From Toxonevra muliebris (lineage: Eukaryota > Arthropoda > Insecta > Diptera > Pallopteridae): 64,000 nt of DNA. The first letter of the stretch is position 1; each line of letters opens with the position of its first letter. A program made the translations under genes and the position numbers. The notes beneath the pieces are model-generated. The model saw only the letters and a program-made list of their open reading frames with translations. It was not told where the DNA came from and ran no database searches. The stretch spans positions 6,834,708 to 6,898,707 of the forward strand of contig OY829329.1 of the NCBI GenBank assembly GCA_963691655.1, written 5' to 3'. This document shows, piece by piece, positions 44,371 to 57,960 of the stretch.

Positions 44371-47300
44371 TTTTGCACTTAGTATTCAGATCCCTTCGAC
44401 CAAAATAAAAAAAACTTTGACCAACTGTAAAAAAAAACTGAGACATGCTGGACTACAAGTTTGTTTTACAAAAATGGTATATACAACATACCCTTTCAGG
44501 ATTATAGAAGGGCTATTCTGTTGCAGCCGAAAAGTCTTAATTTGTTGGACTGTGTAATTAATTGTGGTAAGCTTTTAGACGTAGAAACTTAATGTTTTAA
44601 ACAAAAATAACTCAATCGAGTTATTGCGATTCAAAAACAAAGATCAAAATGAAGGTGTGCAATATTATTATTAAATATTAAATATTTTTATTGATTTTCT
44701 TCTTTATTTTCCTCAGTATCTCCAGCTTTAAATTTATTTTAAAATACCATAGGGTCAAATTTTTGCTTTTCTTTTCCGGCTATTTTTCCTTTTTACAATT
44801 TACAACAGCATCAACGCTTTCCACAGTTGACATCAAAGGCTTCATTCGTTTCAGCACAAACGTTTTTAGACATTTTGATGTTGTAAACTCACACAGAGAA
44901 AAAAAAGTGGAAGTGAAATATTGTTTATGCTACTACTACAGACTTACTCCATTTTCAATTTGTTCGTTCGTTCGTTCGTTTGGTAAAGTAGAGTAGAGTA
45001 GTGTAGACATAAATCTTTCTTAGGCAAACATTTTTGTAACATTTGTCGCTCGCCTCGACTGTGAGGCGTCGTCAATGTCGTTGTCGCTGTCGTAAGGCTT
45101 AAAATAAAATGACACATATTTTTTAAATTGTTTTTCAATGTTTCCAAACATCAGTTCAGTAATGCGAAAGTTAAAAAAAAGGGGTGTAAAATAAGGCAAT
45201 CGATTTGAAAATTTTGTAAACGAGATAAATATGTTTTTTTGCTAGGGGGTTGTTAAGCGCTGTCCTGTGTAGATATGTTTTTATAAGTGCCATTTAAAGT
45301 TTCGTATGTGCTGTTAACAAGCTGCTTAAAATTTATTGATTATTTTATTAAATTAGCTTAACAAATATATAGAATTATTGCATGCTCGAATGGTTTACGC
45401 AATTTTTAACATCATGTACCATAAATGACACTGATCGATGCTTTAATTTCATGTTTTGCCTATAACTAAATATTGTAGAAAACAAGAATTTATTAAATTC
45501 ATATTTAGTTAATTACTTTAGTTAATTGATGAGTTTTTACACATTGTTTTGACCAACCTTAGTCTTTTGTTTTTTTGCCGCCGTTTGGATTTAATCAAAG
45601 CTTAAGCAATGTTCTTCTTTGGGTTCAGTGCTTTTGCTGAATGAAGTTGTGTTTCAATATGGATTACTCCCAGTTTACTACAATACTGATGATGATGTGC
45701 TCTTTTTTGGTCTGCTTCACAACTTGTTTTGGACACTGTATGCTGAGGCAGACTTTTAATTAGCTTTTTTTTCAATTATTTCAAATATTACAAGTTTTAA
45801 AAATTATCAAGAGTTAGAAAATTTGATACACTCAGCCAAGCCTGATTAACTCATTCCTTAGTAGAGAGAATGCGCAAAGAGAATGTGATTATGAGTAAAA
45901 CTCATAAAGTTTCTTTCAATATTTTATTTTGGTTCTCCCTCTCCTCTCTTTACTCTCATTTTTCTTTTATTTGATGTGAGCATCAAATGTCATTTTAAGA
46001 CAGATTTAAAATCAACTATGAATACCCCAATTAATTCTACGAAATGTTTAATAAATTTATTCAAATTCTCTTGTGGTATGAGAGCACTCTTCTCATAATA
46101 ATAATTCTCTTCTCATAAAAATACTTCGTAGAAGTTTCTCTTACCATTTTATACTCTCATTGCGCTGATTGGCTTTCACCTCACTCTCATCTTATACTAT
46201 GAAGTTTTTACTCTCTCTCAAGAAAATTCTCTCTCTATCTCTCTCTACCATTAAAAATGGCATAATAAATCTAGGCATATCAAAATATCAAAAGTAGTTC
46301 TCTTTGACATGCTTGCTTTACCGTTCGTTCTCTTTCATTACTCATATCAAAATATCATATGTCAAGCGAAGAGAGTAGCCATTTTTGTCATGTCTGCCCT
46401 TCCGTTAGGTCTCTCACTGTTACGCACATTGAGTTTTTCTCACTCTCTTATACTACATCGTCAAATTTTCTCTTACTGTCTTATACTCTCATTGTACTTT
46501 GTTGTCTTTGTACTATGTCTCTTTGCTTACTGTGCGTTAGTGTGAGTATGTCATATGTAGAGAGAAGCTGCTTGAAGTTGATATGTCTGCCCGTTCCTCT
46601 CTGATACGTAAGATTTATATAGAAGAAGTTGAACTATCGAAATGAAATTTGGTACGAGGTGGTTTTGATCATGAAATAAGAACTGAATTTAAAACCAGAG
46701 AGGAAAGTTACTTATAGAATATAAGACAACGAATACGAATTTTTATAAAAAACAGAAAACTCATGGTTGAGGCATGGCAGCAAAGACGAAATAAATGCAA
46801 GAAAAACGAAATTATTGAAATCATTGCATTGGCCTCTATATGAGTTAAATAAAAATTTTCATAAGAGTAGGAATTAGAGAAAATTTGAATATTGCATTCT
46901 GTAAGAGAGAAAAACGAGCTCGAAAAACATGACTTCAACGAGCACTGGTTCTAATGTTATTTCCCGTCATACAAAAATGGTATTTGTGTAAAGTGATGTG
47001 AGCTCTTTATGTTTCATAATCACTACACCAAGAGCAATAACATTCAAATATTTAATATTAAAACACAAAAGCTATTTTACTTTTTTAAAAATGGGCATGA
47101 TTTAGTAATTTCTTTCCCAACCTCATTTAGTTTTATATCTCTTACTTCTAGAATTGAATTTTTACTTCCTATGTACTTGTCATTTTATTTTAAATTTCCA
47201 TCCATACATTAAAAATTCTTCAAAGTTCATTACTTTTGGGTCACACAAACATACAACCAGCAAAGAGGGCAACAGCTTTTTATATACAATATATTTTAAT

Positions 47301-50300
47301 TTTTTTTTATTTTTTTTATAAAATAAATTATCTAAAAATCGCGTGTTTGATTTGCTAAATTGAATTATGTCAATGCAAATGTCAATCTTAATTGAAATAT
47401 ATTTTTCATTCATTTTATCGCTTTTATTCACATACATATTATTGTCTGGATGTATACAGCACACTCAAATACTAAAACATACTTTCATAAATATGTATAG
47501 GTAGATATGGAAAGCACGTGTTTTGACTATTATGAATTTATGGGAAGAGTTTTATCAACAATGTTGGAATGAAGGAAAGTAAAGGAAATCATATGGAATT
47601 TGCATTTATAGAAAATGTTATAGTTATAGTTACTAAAGATAACTTTATGCGGAATGAGTTGATTAAATTACTTAGTTTTCTTCTTAGATTTAGAGATATG
47701 GGACCTTAGCACCATATATTTCGCAAAAGAATGCATTTTATTTTTCATTTGCCTTCTCTAAAATCTTACACTGTATTGCTCCGGAATCACCCTAAACAAT
47801 AAAGAGCCATATCTCATGTTCCTGCACTCTACTTACTTGCCTGTGTTTTGTTGTTAAAGATTTAGTAAAATTTTGCATATAACGGTATATGCTCTCTTGT
47901 TTTAACACAAGCAAGAAAAAAGCAACAACAATTCTTAACGTACCCAAGAATAGAGGCCAACCTCTCTCTCTCTCACTCTCTTTCTGTCAACTGTCGGATC
48001 ATTATCTCTCTTGGCAGTATTTGCACGCGTGTTGTTGTTGTTGTATAATCTCCCATTTATCATATAAGGAGAAGAAAACAAAAACAATTTTCACTATACC
48101 CAAAGTGAGGGGAAATCTATGATAAATCTAAACTTATTTAAAGAATTTAATTTGGCTATTTGTATTCAACTAATGTTGCGTGTTTTATTCTTTTTTTTTC
48201 TTTTTTTTGTTTTTAATAGTAAATTTACCTATTTTTTGTGACCAAAAAATTTGTATTTTACGTATTTTGAAATAGTGAATGGATTCTGAAAAAATTAATT
48301 GCTTCGAAATTTTAAAGTTATTTAATTAAAAACTCATTTCGAATTTTTCAAAATTCAATAATAACTAAGTAATACCAATAAATAATGAAACAAACGTGCG
48401 TCTGAAAGTGAGTAACAGCACATAATTACAACTTATTTAAATTCAACTTAAAATTGCACATACTTTACAAGGGTTTAAAAAAAAAAAATTAATTTTGCAT
48501 ACATAATTCATAATAATGTTTATCTTGATGGTGTTGTTGTTGATATTTTTCACCTCTATATTTATTTAAAATTAAAATTCAGTGCTTATATGCATAAACA
48601 ATTTATTTTTTAATTCCAATTTTTTGTTATTATAGTTTTAAAATCGCATGAATTTTAATAAATATTCCATGTAAAATGTTTAAATATAAAAAAACATATC
48701 AAAGATTAATTGTTATAGGTATATATATAATTTATTTATTTAACATAAAATAAATACAGATTTATTATTTCGTAGTATATTTCTGAGCATATTTAAATTG
48801 GTTTTAAATTATATCTTTAGATATGCGTAGAATAAATAACATTATTTTCCAAATTGTTTCTGAATAAAAGCTTAATTAGAATTATTTTTTGCTAGTGTAT
48901 AGATATGATCTTGTATGAGCTCATCAATACACATTTCGCTCAGTGTAATAATGGTGAAATCAAAAAGAGAGCAATGAAAGTCTGAATCTAATGCAGCAGC
49001 CATTTTGAATTTAACTGCACTTGTATTAATTTGCGTTCTCCGTAGTCTCTTTCTCTCTCTCTCTCTCTTTGTTTGACTCTTCTTATATCCATGAAAAGTA
49101 GTAGTCAGACCCTAACAAATCAGCCATTTTAAAACTACCTCCATTGCATTTCTGCCGTTTTTTCTCCATACTTTATTAACCGTGTTGATGTGTATTGCAG
49201 AGATTGGCAAACTTCATATTTCCACGTGCCATTTTGAATTAGATATTAAAAGCAATATATTCATATAAAAAATCATAAATTTATTATTGAAAAAAAAGTG
49301 TACACGCTCACTTTACCGATTATGTTGAAAGCAAACATATTTAATTACGCATATTTTAATGAATTTAATAAATATTGATTAAACACAATTATTTGCTCCA
49401 TAATTTCATGCTCACACTCGTATTCAAATTAATTAAAAAATAATTTCAAAATAGTTAATTTCAAACTAATTACGTGATCCTTCAACTTTAATTGGAAAAG
49501 TATGCAGTAAATTTAATTATGTTTCTACAAAAAGAAAAAGAAAAATCGAACACGCACATATTTTTCACATTAATTTCATGCCATACATTAAACACACACA
49601 ATATGATGATAATACATAATAATAAAAATTACATTTAAATTGACACATTCCGGTCTCACATTGCACACATATGTATAAGTTGTTGTTGTTTTTTTTTTGT
49701 TTCATATTTATTATTGTCCTGTTAACCTCAGTGGCGCTATTCTTCGACGTTTTACTTGTGAAAAAAAGTAAAAGCATCAATGCATGTAATTCTACCACAA
49801 CATAAGTATCGTTTCAATTGAAATATAATTATATATTCGTGCACACACAAATATACACATATGTACCTATATATAAACATAATTAAAATTGAAAATAATG
49901 AAATTATATAGGTATTAAATTTTATATATTTAAGTGTTGTATACATACATATGTGATTACCTGATTTTAAAGTAAAACGGACGTATACTTAAATAGTTAC
50001 CGAGATGCATACACAGTTGTGTCTTCCTACATTTGCATTACATTTATGACTTTCATCAAGTAACCCTCTAGAAATTTGTATTCAAAGTGTTCAGAAATTG
50101 AAGTAGCACTTTTACCTGTCGACCTGAAACACATTAAAATTTCTACTGGTTTATGTATTTGCTTTATACGAGTATATCAGTCGAGTTCTAGATGAATGCT
50201 TGCTTACATATTACCTATAAAAAAGGTTCTGCATTCAATTTGTGGAAAACCTATTCATGCTTGATTGAATAAAATGAATTTAAATTGATGGTTGCAAAAA

Positions 50301-51038
50301 AAAAAAGTAAGAGGAGAGAATCGAGTGAAAAATGATTATTGCTTGATAACGAGGCAACATGATGCAAAACATATTGAAACGTAGTTAATAAATTTATATG
50401 TATTGGTAGTTATGAGTTAATTTATAATAATTTAAAACAAGTGTGTGAATTTTAACCAGTAAAAAACTTAAAAGGTAAAATTGAAATAAGTAAATGCAAA
50501 TAAATGCAAATTTTAATATGTAATAGAAAAAATACGTTGAATGATTGTGGAATATATTTAGTGAGAGTAAAGAACTGTATACGAGAGTAAAATCTTGTTC
50601 CTTGCAGCAGCGGCCTGACCCAATGGCTATTATTAAAAATTAATTAAAAATTAAAGTTTTGAAATAATTGCAGTAAGAGGAGATGTCTAATAGCAGCACA
50701 TTTTCTTACAACGCCGTACAGATTCAAAGACCATCCTCATAATATATGCACATACATCTACATATATAGTTTCGATGGAAGCGGCACGCCGACTCAAAAT
50801 ATTGGCAACATCAGAAAAATTACTGAGCGAGAGCAAGAATTTAATTCTGCGGAACCAACAATACTACAGAATTGAGAACATATCATAGAATGCTGTCTCT
50901 TGCTCTCTCATTGTGCGGCATAGATTTGATGAAAGTTACACCGCTAAAATAATATAGTTGACACATTGGAAAAATTATTGAGAGAGCATGTATTCTATAA
51001 CGCCAAGAGTTGAGAGCAAATTAGAGCAAAAGAATATT
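44371..51038. other. Long A+T-rich non-coding region
   Basis: No gene recognised. A CT-rich domain with recurring CTCTCATT/TATACTCTCA motifs lies at about 45860-46620. A GTTCGTTCGTTCGTTC run lies at 44962-44979, a CTCTCTCT run near 47961-47974 and another at 49048-49069. Short ORFs are low complexity. Confidence 0.5.
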
Positions 51039-51143
51039 ATGCTCTAAACACAATTGCGTCGTTCGACGACAAGGCGATCGATTTTACAAGAACAGCTGCC
51101 GTTGGCGTTTTACCGTCATACGACACAATTGTGTTTAGAGCAT
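51039..51143. mobile_element. 105-bp MITE with 24-bp inverted termini
   Basis: ATGCTCTAAACACAATTGCG TCGT at the left, and its complement with one change (ATGCTCTAAACACAATTGTG TCGT) at the right. An A+T-rich flank on both sides makes the target duplication uncertain. No ORF. Confidence 0.75.
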
Positions 51144-51721
51144 TATATTAACTGATTCTGCATGTCTGGGGCCTAAGCCGAAAGCATTTACATGAAACTG
51201 AGAGTTGAATTAATTTCTGCAATAACAGAATATCAGCAGATTTTATTACTAGGATTACTGAATAAAGTAGTAGTGACTTTAGGAAAAATAATTGCGGGGA
51301 CATGTGTGCCCTGATGCAGAAACTAACAATAGTCTAGAATTGAAAGCATCCCTTTCTCTTTCCCCTCTTTTTATAGTACGTTTCAACACTTTTGAAACAA
51401 GCTGTTATACTTAGTCCACTTCAAATTTGGGAGCACAAAATAAGCTACGCTCTTCAACTAATTCACTTTTATTCTATTTCTTCTCAATTACCGCACATAC
51501 AATGTAATGAAATAATAATAATGATTAGTTTTTATGACGAATATTGCACTCGCGTGCTTAGTATTTTATTATATAACCGCAGCATTCACTTTCTTTTGAC
51601 AATAAGCTTCTTTTTTTTTAATATTATACATTCCTTTAATTAATTACGAATTAAGAATTCTTTTTAAAAAAATAAATATGTATGAGTACGAGTATAAAGT
51701 AGCTACTACATACATACGTAC

Positions 51722-52650
51722 CAGGGCCGTAGCCAGGATTTTTTTTTGGGGGGGGGCGGGGGGGGTTTCATTCGAATAAAATTGACATTGACTTGCCATT
51801 ACTGATGATGAGCCCGACCTCAAAACAATTACCAAAAATACTAAAAATAGTCAGAAGCTCATTTTTTTTCAAATGATTATTAGTGGGAATTCGGGACATG
51901 ATAAGGAATCCGAATGAAGTTGGATTATATTCCCGAAATTCGTGCAGTTACTGCATTGAAAGAGGTCTTCCGAGACGGGGTGCTCTGAGCAATAATGGGT
52001 TAAAGAGTTAATTACATTTTAAGATTGTTTCCTAGAACTTTGGAGCTGATCCACTACTACTGGGCTTTGCGAATAAAATGGTTCCTAGTGTTTGTGAATG
52101 AATTTTTTATACTGAACACGAATCTGAGTTCAAAAATTTCCCATCACGCCACGTTTTAGAAAAAATGGGATGGAAAACCCTAAAATAGAATTTTTGACCA
52201 TTTATAAAAATTGGAGAGCTGAATACTGGCGTGCAACAAACTTCGAAATCCAGAAATTATAGGCTGAATCATGCCCTTCCAAATGAGCCCTGAACCCGAA
52301 ACTGTAAATCAAAAACAGTTACTGAGCTAGAAAAACTATAAATGCAGAATTGCTCAGCATCTCCTTCTCTTTTTGTATCCAAAGTCAAACCTCATGTCAA
52401 AGAAAACAAATCTGGTCGCATAGTGTAACTAAGATTTCAAGTTTATTTTTTTATATTTGAGTTTTTAGAAAGAAACCGATGGAAGTAAAAAATATTTAAA
52501 AACTGTTCATTAGATTTTATTTTGACTTTTTTTCATCCACTGGCAATTAATTTCAAAAAATTGAAGAAAGTTTCCACATTTCGGGGGGGGGGGGGGTAAG
52601 AGGGGGCGGGTTTCAGAACCCCCAAAACCTCCCCCATAAATACGGCCTTG
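51722..52650. mobile_element. hAT-type element, copy 2
   Basis: 929 bp from CAGGGCCGTAGCCAGGATT to AAATACGGCCTTG, flanked by perfect 8-bp duplications ATACGTAC (51714-51721 and 52651-52658). Reverse orientation to copy 1. Shared interior blocks include AGTTACACTATGCGATC / GGTCGCATAGTGTAACT. Poly-G tracts inside both ends. Non-autonomous. Confidence 0.85.
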
Positions 52651-52658
52651 ATACGTAC

Positions 52659-55524
52659 ACTTTTCTAGCTTTGTCAAGCTAAATTTCTTGACTAGATATG
52701 AGCTCTAAAGTATGTATGAAGGTGAGATGTGAGAAAAAATGTTGACCTCAACGCGCGTCACATCACAGTATACTAGAAACGAGTAGAAATTTATGAAGTG
52801 GTGTTGTTCTGCTGATGATGATGTATTTTCTTCATCTCACATGCATCATAGTCACATAAATCATCATCGTCAAGTTGATAGTGTCAAGAGGCTTTTAAGT
52901 GGACAGAGATAGACAGAGAGACAGACAGATAGATAGATGGACAGACAGACAGATACAGTCACACTCATAAATAAGACATCAAAAAAAAAAAAAAAAAAAC
53001 GTAAAAAAGTGTACCAGCAACAGTCGCAGAAATAATTTTTATGTATGTGCGTGTGTGTGTGAACTTGCAACATTCTTTTCGCCTCTTGTGAGAGTAAAAG
53101 TGTTTTTAATTTTTTGAATTTTTTTTTTTTTAGTTTTATGTGTGTTTCCACACCAGATATAATTCAATTTGTTGAGTGGCTCAGTGAACTATGGAAATGT
53201 GTAAACACTTATGTATTTATGTACCTATGAATTCTTAATTCATTTCGATTGATGCGTTTTTAATTGTGGAAAATTTTCTGTCATGCGAAATTTCGATTTT
53301 CAACAATTATTTATTAATGATATCGATGATACATGAAATTATGTAAATTGTTTCAAAATATTTAAATATACATATGGATGGAAGTATGACATAAGCTAGG
53401 GCCTAGTTTTTAGATCAGTTGACAATGATAGTTACAAGGTATAATTACTTTTATTATTTGTTTCCGCATGGGAATTTTCAATCGGTCTTGAGCGGAGAAC
53501 TGATAGTAGTAGGAAATGACATTTATATCATTTTCTCGCCAGGGATTATACCTACTTATGCGTAATTATCAACTGGATTCTTCTGTTGTATAAATGAGCC
53601 TTGTATGTATATGTGTAATGTTTAAAACTTTTTGGCACGCGTACTAAAGTTTGACCGCCACTGCTCTAAGCTCTCATATTTTCTTCAAACAGTTCTCTCC
53701 GCCTCTCTCATTTAGATTAAAACTGTCAATGTGCTAAAATGGCATATTACTCTCTACCTCTCTTTCTCTCTCATACAGATTCAAATTTTATTCAGTTAAG
53801 TCATACTTACATTAAGATCCTCTCTCTGTAACATACGAAAAAAAAAAAACAACAAAATCCATGCTGAGTAAACAAAATAACACATTTCCAAGAGAGTATG
53901 TATGCATGTATGTGTTTATGATTTCTCGCATGCTCAATTTATTCCGTTAATGTATCAAAATAAATTTAATCATGCATACAGTGGTAAACAAAATTATATA
54001 AACAAATAAATAAACAACAAATGAGCGTAATGATTTGTCCTTCACATCTACTTACAACGCAATACAGTCTGGTTATAAATATGCACGACGCCAATTTGAG
54101 ACACTTTCATAACAACTAGGTAGCAGCTACCTATATACATATAAATTATTTATATATTCATTCATATCAATTGTATGTATGCAGATCCTTCATTTGCAAC
54201 AAATAAGTATACATACAAGGTTTTGAAAACAATATTTAATTAAAAAACATATTTTCGAATGCCAGCAAAAAGGACGCTTAATATAGCGTAATGCCAACAC
54301 ATTTCCGATTTCATATGTGGGCATATGCAAATGCATAGAGCTAAGGTTATACAATATTGTTACATTGATGATTTTTCAATTTCATTATCATGCACAGGCA
54401 TACCGTATATAAAGATAGAAGAGTCGAACGAGCGAGCAAGCACAAAAATGATAATATTTTTATTATAAGATGTACACAATAAATATATGCACATATGAAT
54501 ATGCAAATGTTCATCAATTTTTTTCGATGTAGTATGTCCTTCAATTTATTGTGTACTATAAACAGAGGCAAACCCAAGAGTTGCCTTGGTTGCCTCATAT
54601 GTGTGTGTGTGAAAACAAGAAATTCATATTTATGAATATATATATTTTTCATGCCTACATAATAATTACATGCACATAAACATCAAATGTGAATTAGTTT
54701 ATATATTTAATATTTATTTATGGATAACTTTTCATTAATCCATGCATATTCACTTACGTTTTTATATGTAAATATTTACATACATAGATACTAATATTTC
54801 ATAAATTAAAACATTTCATTTGTAAAATAATCCAAATGCAATGCGCTCAATGAGAAATTCAAATTCTGACTTAAAGTCTCAAAATCCGTATTAAATGAAT
54901 TTAAATGAATGAATCTCACTCAATGAAAATGTGTGATATTTTCATTCACACTTCCTCTTTATATAGAATATTTCACGAAATGTTCTCAATAGTTTTTTGG
55001 TACCAATCAACGATGCCAACTTGCGGGGAATTCCCCGATTTGCGGGGAATTTTTCGTTTTTGTAAAATGTTTATATGTATGGAAAGTGAATAATATGAAA
55101 TTATATCGATGCGTGGAATTCGATCGAAAATCGGGGAAATTCTCGAGGGTTATCGGGGAGAAAGAAAAAATGAGTTGGCATCCCTGGTACCAATCAAATT
55201 TTACTGAAAAGAACAGTAAACTTTTATATAAGCAGAGAGAAAATTCGATAGGGAATGTTGTTGTTGTTGTTGTGGGTACCTTCATGTTTTGCATCATATA
55301 AATGCAGATAACTTTTATTAACAACAGTTACTACAAGCTCAGCAGGCATTTCAAAAACAATTAACTCTCTCGTTGCACAAAAAAAAAAAAAAGACACGAA
55401 AAATCTCACATACTCTCCGCCATATTGTATGGTGCTGAGATGAGAGGTTGTTGTAAGCATTTGAGAGGAAGATATTCACCAACCGAGTGCCGCACTGTGG
55501 CTGAACTTCATACAAAAAGAGGAC
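52659..55524. other. Non-coding, A+T-rich
   Basis: GACA/GATA-type low-complexity sequence at 52909-52955, a poly-A run at 52981-52999, and CTCTCT-rich patches near 53755-53775. No gene seen. Confidence 0.5.
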
Positions 55525-55790
55525 AAAAATAGAAGGAGTCATCGTAGAGTCGCAGATTTTGGTGCATGAGTTGGTTATGTCAATATATCGTCAGGGTGTA
55601 AAAACTAAAATAATATGCCCACTGCCACGCCCATCTCCCATACAACCAAAGTTGTATAAAAATAGAAGGAGTCATCGTAGAGCCACATATTTTAATACAG
55701 GAGTTGCTTATGTCAATACAATGCCAGAGTGTAAAAATAAGAAAGATTAGCCCATCGCCACGCCCACTTCCCATACAATATTATTGTAGA
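55525..55790. repeat. Two-unit tandem repeat, about 133-bp period
   Basis: AAAAATAGAAGGAGTCATCG starts at 55525 and 55658. Each unit continues with GAGTTG(G/C)TTATGTCAATA, AGnGTGTAAAAA and GCCACGCCCA(T/C)(T/C)TCCCATACAA. A third partial start (GTAGAAAAATGAT) follows at about 55786. Overlapping short ORFs are repeat products. Confidence 0.7.
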
Positions 55791-57442
55791 AAAATGATTA
55801 TTTTCCTTTTTATCGCTGAGAATCATTTTAAAAGTTTATATTAATATATTGTGAGTCTTTTCCCACCCCTTCAAATTTACTCCTGCATTCCCCCACCTCC
55901 CCCTCTCAAATGAATATAATTTTTTGGGGGGGGGGGGCTTTTAAGTAATAGCCAATTTAAAAAAATAAAAAGGAACCCAATTTCTTATCTAAACCTCATC
56001 TATGATAATGGTTTCAATTAAAAAAACCTGTAAATTTGGCATGCTATTGGTAATTTTGGAGTGATTCTAACATTGATCGACTTTTAAAGAGTCCCACATA
56101 AAAAACTTAAACAGATACCACCCTAATATTTTTTTAACATGTTATTGAGATATTTGTTAGTAAAAAAATGAAAAAAAAAAACAAAGATTGGATCTAACGA
56201 AAAAAATGTTTCTTGTCTACTTTTCAACCACTGTGCGCCACTCTCTCTTTTCGTTTTTTTATATGTAGTTTTTGGCTCTCTTAAATTGAGAGAAACCTTA
56301 CTACAGCAACGCCCCTCGTCTAGGTCATACGGGTTGAAGGGTACACCCTTTCATCAAACTAAAAGGTCAAATTCATTCTAGCTAGCGAAAATTCTAGAAT
56401 TTGACTCATTTGTACTTAGCATTAAAAATAATCAACACCGCTCTATAAGCTATAATTTCTCAAAAATTATTTATATTTATGAACTTAACCATAAATCTTA
56501 TTGCTTTCATACAAAAAAGAAAACAATGCACTACTCATAATTACTTACTTTGTCTATAAAAAAAATATTCTAAAAATAAAATTGATAAATTGATGATGAA
56601 ACTACTATCTTTTGAATCTTGCAGGAACTAATTTTGCCGCAACAATTATTGCAAGTCGCAAATTTTCACAACAAACAACATGAAAATGATAAATTGTCAC
56701 AAGACAACAACAACACAAACAGAGCACCTGAAAATATGCAAATAATAGTTTTTAGTTCCTTCACTGATTCTTTCAAGCTGTTTTGGGAGTTTTGACTTGT
56801 CATTACTACAATAAATACATACATACAAACAAACACTCACACAGACAAGTATGTACAAACAAACATATACAATAGTAACATAACAATTGAATTTGTTAAA
56901 GTCCAAAAGTACACACAGAAAGTCAAGCAGGAGTAGTAACGAGAACAATCACAACAAGAGCAAAAACAACATAAATAATAATAAAAACAACAATGGCAAG
57001 AACAACAATTACACCTAAACGTAGCAGTGGCAGAGTGGCAGCAGTGGCAGCATCAGTGGCATCATTTATCTTTACTGCAACTTTTGCCTCTGTCAAGGTC
57101 TCCTGTTGGCAATGTACGTGTATATTTCGTGATAGCGATAGAGGTAGCCACAGAAATGAAACCATTGCAGCAATACAGCATCGTATCGTATTTCCGCAGC
57201 AAAGAAAGAAAGAAAAAAAGAAAACAGCAACACACAAACAAATGTACATACACACAGCCACATAAATATTCATCATCATACTACATATGCAGGTACGTAC
57301 GCACCCGCAAGCAAAGCTTGCAGAAAAGCATAAAGCTTTTAAGCAATTTGCTGTTTGTAAGAAGAGACTATAGCTACATATACTCAAGTATATACAACAA
57401 CAACAACAACAACGACAAAACAGATAAGGAACAACATAACCT

Positions 57443-57960
57443 TACCTAATAGAAAATTCTGTTGGAACTTTTGTTGTTTTGGCCTTCGTTTGGCATAAAT
57501 TTTGTACAACAACAATAACGGCAAGGACCGCAAACAATGAACAATTCACTAGCAATTTAAAAAAAGCTTTCGGAAACAACTAAAAGTGAGTGTGGCTGTG
57601 AGAGAGAGAAAGAGAGAGTGAGAGAGAGCACGGAATTTAAAGTTCTTATGCTCTCTCAGTTCAATGCAGCTTTTTGCTTTTGAAATGCACTTATTACTAC
57701 AACAACAACAATAACAACAACAACTAAATAAAAAAAGCTTTGATTTTACCTTTACTTTTCATTGAGCAGGAAATGCATACGATTCAATCCAGAGACGATA
57801 CGATTGCAAACTTCGTATCTTAAGCATTCGTTTGCTCGTGTCGTATCGCGTCGCGTCCGTCGCGTCGTTTAGGTGAGCATAGCATTCTTCGTGTTGATTT
57901 TTACGTCATAGGCGCCGTAGCGGCTGGCGCGTGTTGTGCAGCTGCCTCTTATTCATGTAT
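57443..57960 (-). promoter_or_regulatory. Candidate distal 5' exon/promoter, minus strand
   Basis: A G+C-rich patch (about 57830-57925: repeated CGTCGCGT-like sequence) stands out in A+T-rich DNA. It is followed on the minus strand by a consensus donor ATTAG|GTAAGG (donor GT at 57441-57442). This is the pattern of a non-coding first exon of a minus-strand gene; alpha-2/delta is the only one in the window. Inference only. Confidence 0.2.

Noticed and set aside
55007..55324. 105-codon minus-strand ORF
   Set aside because: Overlaps a plus-strand ORF built from GGGGAATT-type local repeats and a TTG microsatellite; no conserved motif.
56923..57387. 154-codon minus-strand ORF with hydrophobic end, overlapping 90- and 140-codon plus-strand ORFs
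   Set aside because: All arise from GCA/CAA/AAG trinucleotide-rich DNA; three frames are open at once, the composition is low complexity and no domain is seen.
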